The notes under the pieces: model-generated
Databases searched by the model: none
What the model was told of the DNA's origin: nothing
What the model saw: only the letters and a program-made list of their open reading frames with translations
Made by a program: the position numbers and the translations under genes
Part shown: positions 31,422 to 41,098 of the stretch, piece by piece
Layout: each line of letters begins with the position of its first letter
Numbering within the stretch: position 1 is the first letter of the stretch
Origin: Pseudogymnoascus destructans
Taxonomy: Eukaryota; Ascomycota; Leotiomycetes; Thelebolales; Thelebolaceae
Length of the DNA stretch: 64,000 nt
Direction: 5' to 3'
NCBI RefSeq assembly: GCF_001641265.1
Contig: NW_020167534.1
Location: 496,001 to 560,000, forward strand

Positions 31422-32450
31422 CTAGGCCTCGTCGTTTTCCTCGAGGGACACATCCGATTGAAGTTCCACGGCTTCTTCCCATTGTTCTTCGGCCTCGGGG
31501 TCGTTACGGTCCATTTCCTTGATAGTAGCATTAAGGGGGCATTTGTCCTGGAAATGGCCGGGCTTGCCACACTTGAAACAGTTCCCTGAGGGCGCAGGGA
31601 CTGCGGTTCTCACACGTTCCGGTATGGCTGGCTTGGGGAGGAACGCGGTTCGGGTGAACAGAGCGGATGTGGCTCGAGTCAGCTTCGACGCTGACGCCCT
31701 TGCAGTATCTGTGGTACGTGTGGACGTCCTTGCGAGAGCAGGTAGCGGATTCAATTCGTTGTTTTGGCGCCGTTCCTGATCGAAGGCGGTAAGTTCTCGT
31801 ACCATGGTCTGGTATTCTCCATTCCATTGGTTTTTGATGATCGCGACGCGGCTGTGGAATTGGAGAGTCAACTTGTTCCACATGTACCGAAACCATTCCG
31901 ACTCGGAGACTTGTCCTGTGATAGCTGCACTTTGGAAACGAGCCTTGAACTCTGGGAAGGTTTCGCTAGCATGCCCCTTCTCTCCCATTTGCAGGTCTCG
32001 AAGAGGTTCCTGGCCTGTTCCGTCTCATTGCCTGTGAGGACTATTAACCTAGTAGATCCATCATCTCCTCAGCACTGCAGAACCCATGCGTAGCGGACAG
32101 GTATTGGGGCTCTAGGTAGGTCTTCACCAGGCCGGTCGTAGTTCCCCATATCAACGCTCTTCTCGAGACGTCGGTAAGGTAGTGGTCCATTGTAGGAAGG
32201 TATGTTCTATCCCATCACTGAGCGGAGTGATTATCTCTGAGATGGTAGATTTCTTATAGCGAGTCGGTGGGTCCTCAGTGTGCATTGGTGACGTGCTGGG
32301 ATCGATGGAGAACGAAAGTCCTGAAGAGGCGGCAATTGAGCTGTCTCAGGGGTGTTTCGTGTGCAATGTGTTCGTTGCCCCACAGCTTCGACTGTGGGTA
32401 TGGGGGTGTCCACCGGCGGTGTGGACGGGATTCTGGTCTGGGCTGCCATC
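31422..32450 (-). pseudogene. Element 2 gag, broken
   Basis: A possible start ATG at ~32450 (MAAQTRIPSTPP) is followed by frame breaks. The best-preserved part is 31422-31988, with the capsid-like segment (FPEFKARFQSAA, WNKLTLQFHSRV) and a zinc knuckle CFKCGKPGHFQDKC (CX2CX4HX4C). An acidic tail follows. The gag start lies only 8 bp from the L1 LTR at 32458, so no leader or primer-binding site of its own is present. Confidence 0.75.
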
Positions 32451-32457
32451 AGGGTAA

Positions 32458-32931
32458 TGTACGACGGAACAAGAAGGCTGGCCAACTACAGGACAGGAAG
32501 GAGGGAGGTCGCATGAGACCGGCCCTGGTACCTGGAGGGGCAGCGGGGAATAGTAGTTCCGAAAGTATCACGTGACGGACTCGCAGGATGACGAGAAGAA
32601 TCCTAAGAGTCCAGGACTCCGAGGACTCGAGTGAGTTCCCAGGAGTCCACTAGGCACGTGATGGACTCGCAGGATGATGAGAAGAATCCTAAGAGTCCAG
32701 GACTCCAAGGACTCGAGTGAGTTCCCAGGAGTCCACTAGGCACGACGCCACTATATAAGTAGATAGTTAGTCCTTAGATAGGAGCTTCGTGCTCAACTCA
32801 ATACAGTATTTGTTATATACTAGTAACGTGTTACTTGAAGCCTTTGTGTCTGATCCCCTGCCTCCTCTGATAAGTAAACCTTTACGCAAGAGAACCTCTG
32901 TGTCTTCTATGGTTTAGAAGTCAGCGTTACA
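32458..32931 (+). repeat. L1 LTR, third copy, without TSD
   Basis: Begins TGTACGACGG (one base shorter than the copy at 2588) and ends GCGTTACA. The flanks GGTAA and TAAAT do not match. On the left is element 2 gag (minus), on the right a different gypsy RT (plus). Confidence 0.9.
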
Positions 32932-32932
32932 T

Positions 32933-33590
32933 AAATATCTTACAAAGATTGATATTAGACATGCTTTCAATCAGATCCGAATGCAGACAGAGGAGGATGA
33001 AGACCTCACTACCTTTAAAACAAGATTTGGATCATATAAGTATAAGGTCCTCCCTTTTGGTCTTACTAATGGCCCTGCAACATTCTAGCAATATATGAAC
33101 GAAACCCTTATAGAATACATAAACAAATTTGTTACAGCATATATGGATGATCTTCTCATCTATAGCACAAGTCGCAATGAGCATACCTAGCACGTGCAAA
33201 TGGTTTTACAGAAGCTCCGCAAAGCTGGACTACAAGCAGACATTGCAAAATGCGAATTCTATGTCTAAGAAACAAAATTCCTAGGGCTTATCATTGGAAT
33301 CTATGGCATGAGAATGGACCCTGCAAAAGTCCAAACTATACTTGAATGGAAAGCACCAAGGTCGCTCTGAGATACACAAGCCTTCATTGGGTTCTGTGTG
33401 TTCTACTGGCGGTTTATAAGAAGCTACTCTACTATTATGAAGCCACTGGTAAATCTCACAAAGAAAGGTCAAATATTCGAATGGAACCAAGCCTGCTAGG
33501 CAGCCTTTGAGTTGATTAAGAAGACTGTTCCAGAAGCACCCGTGCTACAACACTTTGACCAGGACAAAACAGCGTACACCCCATTGCCTT
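32933..33590 (+). pseudogene. Gypsy RT/RNase H fragment (element 3) with CA-to-TA stops
   Basis: One frame can be followed without indels: YLTKIDIRHAFNQIRM, LPFGLTNGPATF, AYMDDLLIY, KCEFYV, GFCVFYWRFI, VLQHFDQD. Five stops interrupt it at 33086, 33188, 33266, 33368 and 33497. Four of these fall where Gln is expected (CAG to TAG, CAA to TAA) and one is TGA for probable CGA. That is the footprint of repeat-induced point mutation. It is cut off by a family A LTR at 33591. Confidence 0.85.
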
Positions 33591-35480
33591 TGTCATACTG
33601 ACATTCGTTGCACTCAGTTTGCTATCAAACTCAAGAGCAAACTTAGAAATCTCCTCCTCAAATCTACAAGTCACCATACATATCTTGGCTTATCACACCA
33701 ACAACAAGAGCAATACGACTCAACGATTGCTGCAAACTCTTCTATTACATCTGTTTATGCTACATACATCATGGCATATCATTTGGACACTCATTGAACA
33801 AGTTATTAAGAAAATCTCCTCCTTAAGGGGGTGGGCCAATACTACCACATGGCATATCTCTACCAACTAGAGGCCTAGGAGCATGAACGATAGCTCCAAA
33901 AGCTTCTACAACCCTCTATGATTCATTAGACGTCATCGCTCCTTAGTTACCCACAAGATTGGTTAAGTTATGACATAATTTGTCTATAGGGGTACTCTGA
34001 CCTTGGACCTCTTTTCACTTCCTATAGGCTATGAACCCAAGAGATGGTTCTATGGGATTCTCTTACGTTCACTACATGATTAGCAAGCTAGTTGTGGGTC
34101 GCACTTAATTTCTAATACAGTTACCAAGCCTGGTTAGTCATGGAAAGTCTTGGAAAATGAGAGAACTACATGTCATACTGACATTCGTTGCACTCAGTTT
34201 GCTATCAAACTCAAGAGCAAACTTGGAAATCTCCTCCTCAAACCTACAAGTCACTATACATATTTTGGCTTATCACACCAACAACAAGAGCAATACTACT
34301 AAACGATTGCTACAACCATCTATGATTCATTACACATCATCGCCCCTTAGTTACTGGGCCGATATTACCACATAGCATATCTCTACAACCCTCTATGATT
34401 CATTACACGACATCACTCCTTAGTTACTGGGCTAATACTACACATGACATATCTCTACCAACTAGAGGCCTAGGAGCATGAACGATAGCTCTAAAAGCTC
34501 CTACGAACCTCTATGATTCATTACATGTCATCGCTCTTTAGTTACCCACAAGATTGGTTAAGTTATGACATAATTTGTCTATGACATAATTCGTCTATGA
34601 CATAATTTGTCTATAGGGGTACTCTGACCTTGGACCTCCTTTTACTTCCTATAGGCTACTAACGTAAGAGATGGTTCTATGGGATTCTCTTACGTCGACT
34701 ACAGTTACCAAGCCTGGTAAGTCATGGAAAGTCTTGGAAAATGAGAGAACTACACTCCTTTAGCATAAATAGAATTGCCCTTTCCTTAAGAAAGGGCAAG
34801 CAGACAATACAGTAAATCGACTATCACATACTTCCACGTCTTTTCCAAGCTTCCAAGCATTGATCTTGTTACTCCTTGTTTCTGAAAAGTCAATGAGGTG
34901 TTAACCTCTGACTTACCCCTGAGTTCCCAGACTCAACATTTGTTGCAACTTGTCTGAACCACTTCACTACATCACACACCTGATTGCTGTGTTGTGGAAT
35001 AGTCTAAGCTACGACCCTTTGGCTCTGTTTCCTAAGACAGTGTGTTGTCTTAGTAAATTCATCCCTTCCTTGGGTGGCTAGATTCTCACATCTGGTGCAC
35101 CCACCATTACACCACACTCCTTTAGCATTAATAGGATTGCCCTTTCCTTAAGAAAGGGCAAGCAGACAATACAGTAAATTGACTATCACCTACTTCTACG
35201 TCTTTTCCAAGCTTCCAAGCATTGATCTTGTTATTCCTTGTTTCTGAAAAGTCAGTGAGGTGCTAACCTCTGACTTATCCCTTATCCCTGAGTTCTCAGA
35301 CTCAACACTTGTTACAACTTGTCTAAACCACTCCACTACATCATACACCTGATTGCTGCGTTGTGGAATAGTCTAAGCTACAACCCTTTGGCTCTGTTTC
35401 CTAAGACAGTGTGTTGTCTTAGTAAAATTATCCCTTCCTTAGGTGGCTAGATTCTCACATCTGGTGCACCCACCATTACA
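33591..35480 (+). repeat. Family A LTR, outer copy, split by another family A LTR
   Basis: Reads TGTCATACTGAC at the left and CACCATTACA at the right, i.e. the opposite orientation to the copies at 19177, 23938 and 28398. It is interrupted at 34170/35117 by the inner copy. The ends lack a convincing TSD (GCCTT versus CATTT). Confidence 0.8.
34171..35111 (+). repeat. Family A LTR, inner copy (941 bp)
   Basis: Complete LTR in the same orientation as the outer copy, flanked by CTACA and CCACA (4 of 5). A 17-bp motif around GACATAATTTGTCTAT is tandemly triplicated at about 34565-34613. Confidence 0.85.
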
Positions 35481-35616
35481 CATTTGTCCAAGAGTTAGTA
35501 GTAAAAGGGTTAACAGCAGAGCTTATAGCAACCCTAGCACAGACTATAACCATGTATAATACTTTTATCTTCATGATGCAACGTGAACTGAAGTATTATT
35601 TAATAGCTAGGTTATA

Positions 35617-37464
35617 ACGTGGTTTACCACCAAACGGAACATCCAACCAAATGAAACACTTTCCGATAGCATCGCAACCTCAAACCCATTACTCCACCCT
35701 AACACATTAAAATTAACTACACTCAATTGAATTCTCTTCTCCTAATATCTCTTCAACCTCTTGACAGGTTCGTACATTATGCCCAGTCTTGCCGCACCTC
35801 CCACAGCGCCGCGAAGTCGACGGACCAGCCTCTACAGCACCCTCCTCATTTGACCTTTTCTGCCTTTATCCTCTTTTTCAGCGATCAGTTTTTGAGCATC
35901 TTCTATAGTAAGTGACCCTCCATCTTGGACACGTGTACGCTTGGCTTTCCGACGCTTTGAAAGTGCTGTGTTGGCCTTTCGAAGGGTACAGACCTCCTCT
36001 TGTATAAGGGTCATTTGGTGCGCAATGCGGTCTGTACCCTTCACCAGCTGCTTTACAGCTGAAAAAATTGTTGTTGGGGAGCTTCCTTGATGAATTCCAA
36101 TTCTATTCTGTACAAACTTAGACTGCAAAATTGCATCAGCTGGGGTTTGTGGCGTTTGAGGGACCCAAGGGTCAGCCTCTAGTAGGGGGGATCCAGTTGG
36201 TGTTGGCGTCCGTAACTTGATATCAAGCTTTGAGAGAACTGCTTCTGGGTTGTACGGGACTAGGCCAGTACCTCGAAAGCCAGCTAGGATATTTTCAGTT
36301 GTCATTGTATGGTCGTGGGCAGCCTTGAATGCAATAAAGAACTCAATCTTAGTGATATGGGTAATAGAGGCCTTAATGAAGACCTCAAGTTCTCGACCAT
36401 ACATTCGCTTTAGTACACTAAAACACCCAACATCAAGAGGCTGGGTAAGATGTGAGGAGTGTGCAGGGAGACAGAGCGTAATAATGTTGTTCTCCTTGCA
36501 GTACATATCAAACTGGGCAGATAGGTGGCTCTCATGGCCATCTAGGACAATCATCCGCCAGACCCCTTGTGTTCGTACACGTGTATGCTGATTAAAGTGT
36601 TTTATCCAGTCTAGACCTGTATCATTGTCGGTCCAGCCATTTGGTGAGGTCTTGATGGCCCAAGTAGGTGGAAGGCCGCACTCTGTGTACCAAGGCGCAA
36701 GGTGATGCTTGCCTTGTACAATCAAGTATGCAGGCACTACAAAGCCGTCTGCACTCACACATAATCGCTGTTGCCCATTCCCGATTACCAGACTGAAGCT
36801 GCTTTGCTCGGCCTTTTCGATCTGAGCTCGTAACAACTATATTCCCACAGATAACACCCATCATAAAGCCCGTCTCATCAAAGTTGTAGAAGTCAGCATC
36901 CTGGATGCTGTACTTCGCCTGCATGTTCTTTACCAGCTCAAACCACTTTGTTATACAATCAGGATCTTCGCAGAGGGCTCGCTGGAGGTCGTACGCACGA
37001 GAGAGACGCGTCTTAAGCTTTGGTTCATTGTGTACAAAGCGGTAGGGCCAGTTTTTTCCAACTGGGGGTTCGCGACGCGTCGCACGGAGGAGATTCGCTA
37101 TATCTCGTACATCCTCAATTCGAGGTGGAAATCCTCGCGAATCTAGGTCAAGTACGTATCGTATGAGCTCCTCTTCCTCAATTGGGGTCAATGGACGTTG
37201 TTTGTCGCGTCTACCAGCTCGTGGTTGGCTTCCGTGTATGCGACGGGTAAGTGTTACATGTGGGACCTCATATAGCTGCGCAGCACGTCGGATGGACAGT
37301 TTGTGGGGTGATTTGGTAGCTTGAATGGCTAGTAAAACTCAGCCTTCATTAGCTTTCTGAGGCATCTTTTTGTTGTGGTGTGGTGGAGTAATTGGGTTTG
37401 AGGTTGCGATGCTATCGGAAAGTGTTTCATTTGGTGGGATGTTCCGTTTGGTGGTAAATCACGT
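35617..37464 (-). mobile_element. Pogo-like transposon P3 (1848 bp), inactive
   Basis: Flanked by TA at 35615-35616 and 37465-37466. Inverted repeats of about 80 bp begin ACGTGGTTTACCACC on the left and ACGTGATTTACCACC on the right. Its tips resemble those of P4 (ACGTGGTTTATCAG), so the two are related. Confidence 0.9.
35832..37365 (-). pseudogene. Pogo-like transposase (P3), stop and frameshift
   Basis: Starts at ATG 37365 (MPQKANEG), with a TGA eight codons in (37339-37341). The HTH (IRRAAQLYEVPHVTL) is followed by DSRGFPPR and a DDE_1 core: Asp in YNFDETGFMMG, Asp in VLDGHESH and Asp in LTQPLDVGCF. A frameshift near 36750-36800 separates the first and second halves. The C-terminal half (35832-36836) is otherwise open. 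It is closely similar to the intact transposase of P4. Confidence 0.88.
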
Positions 37465-37466
37465 TA

Positions 37467-37954
37467 GTAGTAGTAGAGACTTATAATTGCAAAAAAATTG
37501 CGCAACCGAAAGCTTCTAATATTCTGGTGGCCACCAACATTCCAATGGCCATTAATATCGTGATGGCCATCACGTCTCTGTTGGATATACTTTGCTAGCT
37601 GGTTTTAGGTCGGCGCTCCTAGCATCAAAGCGGAGGTCTAGTTCTTGAAAGAATGTACTAACTTACTATCGAGTGGTTCAATTATCGCTCTGTGGTATCT
37701 CAACAGCAGAATTTGACTGTTTGGCGTACCGCATGAATTTTGACATAAGTTTATCGAGTTCATCTAAAGACTTCCCTTTAGTCATTCTCAAATGCTTCAA
37801 ATACATCAGTTAAACCACCCATATCAATACAGTATACAGTTACGAAACCTGAGCTAATCCCTCCGGTCCAGCTGCCAATGTAACTAACCCCCGTGTCTCG
37901 CTTTACCCTGCAATTCCTTCAAGAACAAAGGCAAGACACAGAATATACAAGGTA
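37467..37954. other. Spacer between P3 and P4
   Basis: No gene. Contains repeated TGGCCA motifs at about 37528-37572 (GGTGGCCACC, ATGGCCAT twice). Confidence 0.4.
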
Positions 37955-37956
37955 TA

Positions 37957-39816
37957 ACATGGTTTATCAGTACGTCAGACATATCAGTACCTCAGACACT
38001 TTTCCCGAATTTCCTACCCTCTAACTTCACAACGCGTTTTTTCCACCTTTTATTATGTCAGTGATTACCCAAGAAGCAAAAATCATTCTAGCTATCGAGG
38101 CTATCCGAACATCAAAAAATCTAAGTCGTCAGAAGGCTGCTAAGCTCTATGAAGTACCTCATTCTACACTCTGTGACAGAATGAACGGCCGAACTACTGT
38201 CTACGAACGCCGGCCTGCAATGATGAAATTAACTATACTAGAAGAGGAGGTGGTTATTCGGAATATACTTGATATGGATTCAAGAGGATTTGCACCCCGG
38301 CTTGCTGGTGTAGAAGATATGGCAAATTTTATACTCGAATCGCGTGGAGGGAGGCGCGTCGGGAAGCTCTGGGCCCACCGATTTGTACAACGACGTCCAG
38401 AATTAAAGACACGTTTTAATCGCGTTTACGACTTCCAAAGGGCCTTGTGCGAAGATCCTGAACTAATTGGCGCGTGGTTTCGACTAGTGGAAAATATGAG
38501 GGCAAAATATGGTGTTTTGGACTGCGACTTCTATAACTTTGACGAAACTGGGTTTATGATGGGTGTGATTTGCCCTGCAATGGTTGTTACCCATGCAGAT
38601 CAACTTGGCAGAGGTAAGGCAGTTCAGCCAGGGAATCGGGAATGGGCTACAGCGATTGCTTGTATCAACAGTGACGGCTGGAGTATTCCTCCATTTTTGG
38701 TAGTTAAAGGCAAGAATCATCTTGCAAATTGGTATACAGACGGCGGCCTTCCACACAACTGGGTTGTTAAACCGACAAGCAATGGATGGACAAACAATGA
38801 GACGGGTCTAGAATGGTTGAAACACTTCGACAAACATACTGCTGTTCGTGCAAGGGGTCCATATCGAATGCTGGTGTTAGACGGGCACGAGAGTCATGAA
38901 TCGGCCGAGTTCCAAGAGTACTGCAAGGCACACAACATTATAACTCTTGGACTACCTCCCCACTCGTCTCATTTAACTCAGCCACTTGATGTCGGGTGCT
39001 TTAGTGTGTTGAAGCGGGCATATGGTCAGCAGATTGAGACCTTCATTAAGGCTCATATCAACCACATTACCAAGGTCGAGTTCTTTCTCGCCTTTAGAGC
39101 AGCATATCTGGAATCCATGACAGCCCAAAACGCCCAGTCCGGGTTCCGCGGAGCTGGCTTAGTGCCTTTCGACCCGCAAGCAGTGCTTTCAAAGCTTGAC
39201 GTGAGGTTACGGACTCCAACTCCCTCTAGACCCTCTACTGCCAACACCAACCCTTGGGTCTCCCAGACCCCTTCCAACCCAACTGAAGCTCTTTCACAAA
39301 CAACCCTCGTTCGAAATCGAATTGCCCGTCACCAAGGAAGCTCGCCAACTCCACTCTTCGGGACAGTTATTGCATTGGCAAAGGGTACGGAGCGACTAGC
39401 ACATGAGAGCACCCTTCTGTCTGCTGAGGTACGTACCCTTCGAGCAGCCAACGAAGCCCTTAGCAAACGCCGCAGGGCTAAAAAGGCTCGTGTCCGTGAA
39501 GGAGGTGCACTTATAGTAGAGGATGCACAGGCTATTATCGCACAGAAGGATGTGGATGAGCAGGTACGACGCGACGTACGTGCGGTTGGGGGTAGTCGCA
39601 AGGAGGGGCAACCGTCTAGGCGATGCTGTGGGATCTGTGGAAAAGCTGGTCATAATGCGCGAACTTGTCAAGAAGCTATAGATATGTCTAGTTCATCTGA
39701 TTCCGCTTAGTTATAGTTAATTTAATATGTTATGGTTGATTTATTGATATTCAAAGTAGAATGCCAATGAAAAGTGTCCGAGGTACTGATATGTCCGACG
39801 TACTGATAAACCACGT
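37957..39816 (+). mobile_element. Pogo-like transposon P4, apparently complete (1860 bp)
   Basis: Flanked by TA at 37955-37956 and 39817-39818. Inverted repeats of about 49 bp begin ACATGGTTTATCAGTACG on the left and ACGTGGTTTATCAGTACG on the right. Each contains two imperfect copies of a CAGTACSTCRGACA motif, possible transposase-binding sites. The transposase frame is intact. Confidence 0.92.
38055..39710 (+). CDS. Pogo-like DDE transposase with C-terminal zinc knuckle (P4)
   Basis: A single-exon ORF of 551 aa from ATG 38055. N-terminal psq-type HTH (KAAKLYEVPHSTL) and CENP-B-type HTH (WAHRFVQRRPELKTR). The DDE_1 core has Asp in YNFDETGFMMG, Asp in LVLDGHESH and Asp in LTQPLDVGCFSVLK. A coiled-coil-like stretch (LSAEVRTLRAANEALSKRRR) precedes a CCHC knuckle CGICGKAGHNARTC (CX2CX4HX4C) and an acidic Ser tail. 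A knuckle at the end of a pogo-type transposase suggests nucleic-acid or partner binding, which is inference. No defect seen. Confidence 0.92.
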   Translation: MSVITQEAKIILAIEAIRTSKNLSRQKAAKLYEVPHSTLCDRMNGRTTVYERRPAMMKLTILEEEVVIRNILDMDSRGFAPRLAGVEDMANFILESRGGRRVGKLWAHRFVQRRPELKTRFNRVYDFQRALCEDPELIGAWFRLVENMRAKYGVLDCDFYNFDETGFMMGVICPAMVVTHADQLGRGKAVQPGNREWATAIACINSDGWSIPPFLVVKGKNHLANWYTDGGLPHNWVVKPTSNGWTNNETGLEWLKHFDKHTAVRARGPYRMLVLDGHESHESAEFQEYCKAHNIITLGLPPHSSHLTQPLDVGCFSVLKRAYGQQIETFIKAHINHITKVEFFLAFRAAYLESMTAQNAQSGFRGAGLVPFDPQAVLSKLDVRLRTPTPSRPSTANTNPWVSQTPSNPTEALSQTTLVRNRIARHQGSSPTPLFGTVIALAKGTERLAHESTLLSAEVRTLRAANEALSKRRRAKKARVREGGALIVEDAQAIIAQKDVDEQVRRDVRAVGGSRKEGQPSRRCCGICGKAGHNARTCQEAIDMSSSSDSA

Positions 39817-39953
39817 TAGTTGATGTTGAATTATCCAGTGACTACTTATGCTGCTGTGCAAAATGGGTTTCCCAGGTGTTAAATAGTCTTCAGTCCACCT
39901 TACCCTGCGATGTCAAACAGAGCTGGCCAAATTTCCCGATGTTCAAGTCCTAC

Positions 39954-41098
39954 TTAACGGTCCAAGAAAATTCCGCTGCTTGGTATATCTCCCAGGCCCA
40001 AACCGTTGACACTATGTTCTAAACGATCGATGTCAGGGACAAGAAGGCGCTTGAGGTTACATTCATGTTCCCAGTCGGCCTCAGGACATTTAGCCTCTAT
40101 TTCAGTATCCCACGACACCGATGGCATCGCTTTCCTGCCCTTATTGCTCATCTTCTTACTATACGATGAGCTCCTTCTTGCCCAAGAATCTTCTGCTGCC
40201 TTTATTAAATGTAAATTGGTCTCGGACTGCGGTGATCGTAAGGAGCGTACAGTGCATGCTATCCCAACAAAGCTAAATTCGGTATAGGGCTCCGAGGGAG
40301 GTGGCCATAATCCCAGAGGTCGGATTTGCTTTAGAAGCGCACCAAGTGTCATCGAATCGCATTCAAAACTGCACCTATCGCCTACACATAAGCCATCAAC
40401 AACTCCGTGAATGTTAGTGGTGAGTCGTTCGAGGAGTTCCAGTCGCTGCCTGTTGATTCGCTCTGATTGCCTCTTAGTATCGGAAGACATGGCCATACAA
40501 ATCACTCACCAGCTATCGTAGGACGTATTGGCAGTTCGAGGGTCATAAATGGACCCGTACTGTGTAATATGGCTGTCCGTGTAGCTGACTTGAACAGACC
40601 AGATTGTCGGAAGACAAAGGAAATCAGGATCCAGAGTATAAGATCCCTACCATACTCCTTAGGGAGCGATTTTTCTAGTTGGCGAATCCAAATATCCCCA
40701 AAGACTTCCACCTGCTCATAACAATCTAGGTCGTCTACCAATTCCGAGACTTTGGCGAGCATCTAGAGGCTGAGGGATCGGGGAACCTTGCTGTTTTTCC
40801 CATGAATGATATTGAGCAGGATCTTGAGGGCCTCCGAATCGAACTCCTCTATGGTCACTTCAGGGCAAGGGAGGTTTGCTTCTTTATAGGGTCCTGCCAG
40901 CATCTTCTTAAAGCGCGGAGAAGCCAGAGCCAAGTGTTTCGAAGAGACTTTGAACCATAATTCAGGTGGAGGTAATGGTTCGCCATCTTGGATGTCCGAC
41001 GGTCCTTCGCTGCGGTTCCAGGGCGCGAACGGACCTCTCGAAGCACGGTGTGTAACGATGAGATCGCCGTCAGGATCCAGTACATACAACTCGGCCAT
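39954..41098 (-). pseudogene. BTB/POZ-domain protein with one premature stop
   Basis: ATG 41098; exons 41098-40510 and 40462-39954 around a 47-nt intron (GTGAGT..CAG, branch TACTAAG), 365 codons. The N-terminal BTB/POZ domain has FKVSSKHLALASPRFKKML and ALKILLNIIHGK, followed by a fungal BTB C-terminal region (MLAKVSELVDDLDCYE, then VDGLCVGDRCSFECDS, the CSFEC block common to these proteins). One in-frame TAG at 40763-40765 falls after the BTB core, at a position where related proteins have an acidic or polar residue. Everything downstream stays in frame, so the mutation is recent, or the base is a sequencing error. Function unknown; possibly a cullin adaptor by family analogy. Confidence 0.65.

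Larger units (their letters stand above)
26858..31482 (-). pseudogene. Element 2 pol: protease, RT, RNase H, integrase, chromodomain, broken
   Basis: From 31482 leftward: retropepsin (LADTGANGYL); reverse transcriptase (SPILFVKKADGKLRFCINYRK region, LPFGLTNGPATY, AYLDDILIY); RNase H (LETDSSDG, IHDKELFAI, YTDHRSLEYF). The integrase has a truncated zinc finger (CVTC) and a core with Asp in TMDFKEF, Asp in IISDRGPQ and TDRQTEIMN. The chromodomain at ~26,880-27,120 (EWQVKKILAVR, YQVSWVGYD, EWYPATN) is last. The frame is interrupted repeatedly, e.g. near 29926, 29471, 27698 and 27245, partly by TGA/TAG at former CGA/CAG codons. A partial LTR replaces roughly 60 bp of the integrase zinc finger at 28398-28855. 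Confidence 0.82.
23938..32457 (-). mobile_element. Ty3/gypsy chromovirus (element 2), decayed, with nested LTRs
   Basis: On the minus strand: gag (from ~32450), protease, reverse transcriptase, RNase H, integrase, chromodomain (ending ~26890), then a convergent plus-strand Cys-rich gene, a purine tract and a family A LTR as putative 3' LTR. The 5' end is missing: the gag start abuts an unrelated L1 LTR at 32458. Nested within are an L1 solo LTR, two other solo LTRs and a partial family A LTR. Frames are broken many times. Confidence 0.75.

Noticed and set aside
34157..34375. Small ORFs repeated at 20.0, 24.7, 33.6 and 34.2 kb
   Set aside because: They recur because they lie in copies of the family A LTR; no evidence they encode protein.
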